In this document: piece by piece, positions 63,658 to 64,000 of the stretch
Numbering within the stretch: the stretch's first letter is position 1
Layout of the letters: the number at the start of each line of letters is the position of its first letter
Assembly: GCF_900106535.1 (NCBI RefSeq)
Contig: NZ_FNOH01000017.1
Span: forward strand, 140,317 to 204,316
Direction: 5' to 3'
Length of the DNA: 64,000 bases
Source: Myxococcus xanthus
Lineage (GTDB): Bacteria > Myxococcota > Myxococcia > Myxococcales > Myxococcaceae
Program-made: the position numbers and the translations under genes
The notes under the pieces: model-generated
The model's database searches: none
What the model saw: the letters and a program-made list of their open reading frames with translations, nothing else
What the model was told of the DNA's origin: nothing

Positions 63658-64000
63658 TCAGTACCGCGAGCGGCTGTTGATGATGACCTGCGTATTGATC
63701 CAAGAACGGAACTCAGAGACCCGGGCATAGACACCAGGCAAGCCCGGCCTCGCACAGCCCACGCCGAAGCTCGTGATTCCGTAGAGCACGTATCCGCCAC
63801 CGGCCAGAGCGACCAACGGCCCTCCGCTGTCCCCCTGGCAGCTATCCTTCCCCCCTGACATGTACCCAGCCCCGAGCATCACGTAGGGATCGATGGTGAT
63901 GCCTGCTTTCTTGTACGCAGTCTTCAGGGTCTCAGAGTTCACGGTGGGAACCCACACCTGCATCAAGATGGAGGATGTATCGTATCCCCCCTCCCTGATA
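63658..64000 (-). CDS. Trypsin-like serine protease, C-terminal part (partial)
   Basis: The frame runs off the window at 64000; its 114 visible codons are the C-terminal half of an S1 protease. The catalytic Ser motif GKDSCQGDSGGPL is complete and the Asp six residues before the Ser (KDSC) indicates trypsin-like specificity for Lys/Arg. YGITSFGVGCARPGLPGVYA and the helix SEFRSWINTQV close the domain. The upstream part (GGYDTSSILMQVWVPTV) also fits the family. The N-terminus with His and Asp lies outside. It is likely secreted, matching the metzincin nearby. Confidence 0.88.
   Translation of the reverse strand, partial: IREGGYDTSSILMQVWVPTVNSETLKTAYKKAGITIDPYVMLGAGYMSGGKDSCQGDSGGPLVALAGGGYVLYGITSFGVGCARPGLPGVYARVSEFRSWINTQVIINSRSRY

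Overview
This is a GC-rich chromosomal segment from a myxobacterium (Myxococcota), most likely Myxococcus or a close relative. Four things point there: the high-GC codon use with frequent GTG starts, the many lipoproteins and NtrC-type regulators, the absence of any plasmid, phage or CRISPR hallmark, and the family-level gene content. Genus is an inference; no database search was possible.

Left part (about 1-37.6 kb) is core genome. It holds rpsB-tsf (translation) behind secA (protein export), a 23S rRNA 2'-O-methyltransferase, a degenerate GGDEF protein, an M23 cell-wall peptidase, a PP2C phosphatase, recN, a SWIM-SNF2 helicase and apt. Next come a Hod/Qdo-like alpha/beta hydrolase-fold protein and a tightly overlapped TetR-MFS-coaD-metallohydrolase cluster with a readable promoter and operator. 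Then follow an exported GH13 enzyme, a 5'-nucleotidase-like lipoprotein, a DUF218 protein, nadK, a histidine kinase-NtrC operon behind a sigma-54 promoter, a diguanylate cyclase, a cluster of glycolipid-type genes (GT2, ChbG deacetylase, PIG-V-like GT-C, methyltransferase) and a fadI-fadJ beta-oxidation operon.

Middle part (about 37.7-52.5 kb) is dominated by a divergent alpha-glucan (maltodextrin/starch) locus. Leftward lie a lipoprotein isoamylase, an outer-membrane barrel, a lipoprotein alpha-amylase and then hemE. Rightward lie a MalK-type ATPase, a single polypeptide that fuses the MalE-like binding protein to the MalF-like permease, MalG, and a large lipoprotein with an IPT domain and six tandem beta-rich repeats. 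The inferred division of labour is surface debranching and hydrolysis of glucan, passage through the barrel, then ABC import; the six-repeat protein may be a surface binding factor. A TGCCT-N4-AGGCA dyad sits on the -35 element of the leftward promoter.

At 52.5-52.95 kb there is a short tRNA cluster (Val-UAC, Asp-GUC, Asp-GUC) with two textbook terminators. The two tRNA-Asp genes are identical but only the first encodes CCA.

Right part (about 52.95-64 kb) looks like accessory DNA. Complete genes (GNAT acetyltransferase, NAPE-PLD-like metallohydrolase, AftB-like GT-C membrane protein, Tat-exported NAD-dependent epimerase, small Cys-rich lipoprotein, propeller-like lipoprotein, metzincin protease, truncated trypsin-like protease at the edge) are interspersed with 3'-end remnants of other genes: SDR dehydrogenase, possibly rsmG, acyl-CoA dehydrogenase, monoacylglycerol-lipase-like hydrolase and others. 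A pair of 21-22 bp near-identical direct repeats brackets the small lipoprotein gene. This pattern suggests repeated insertion and deletion next to a tRNA locus.
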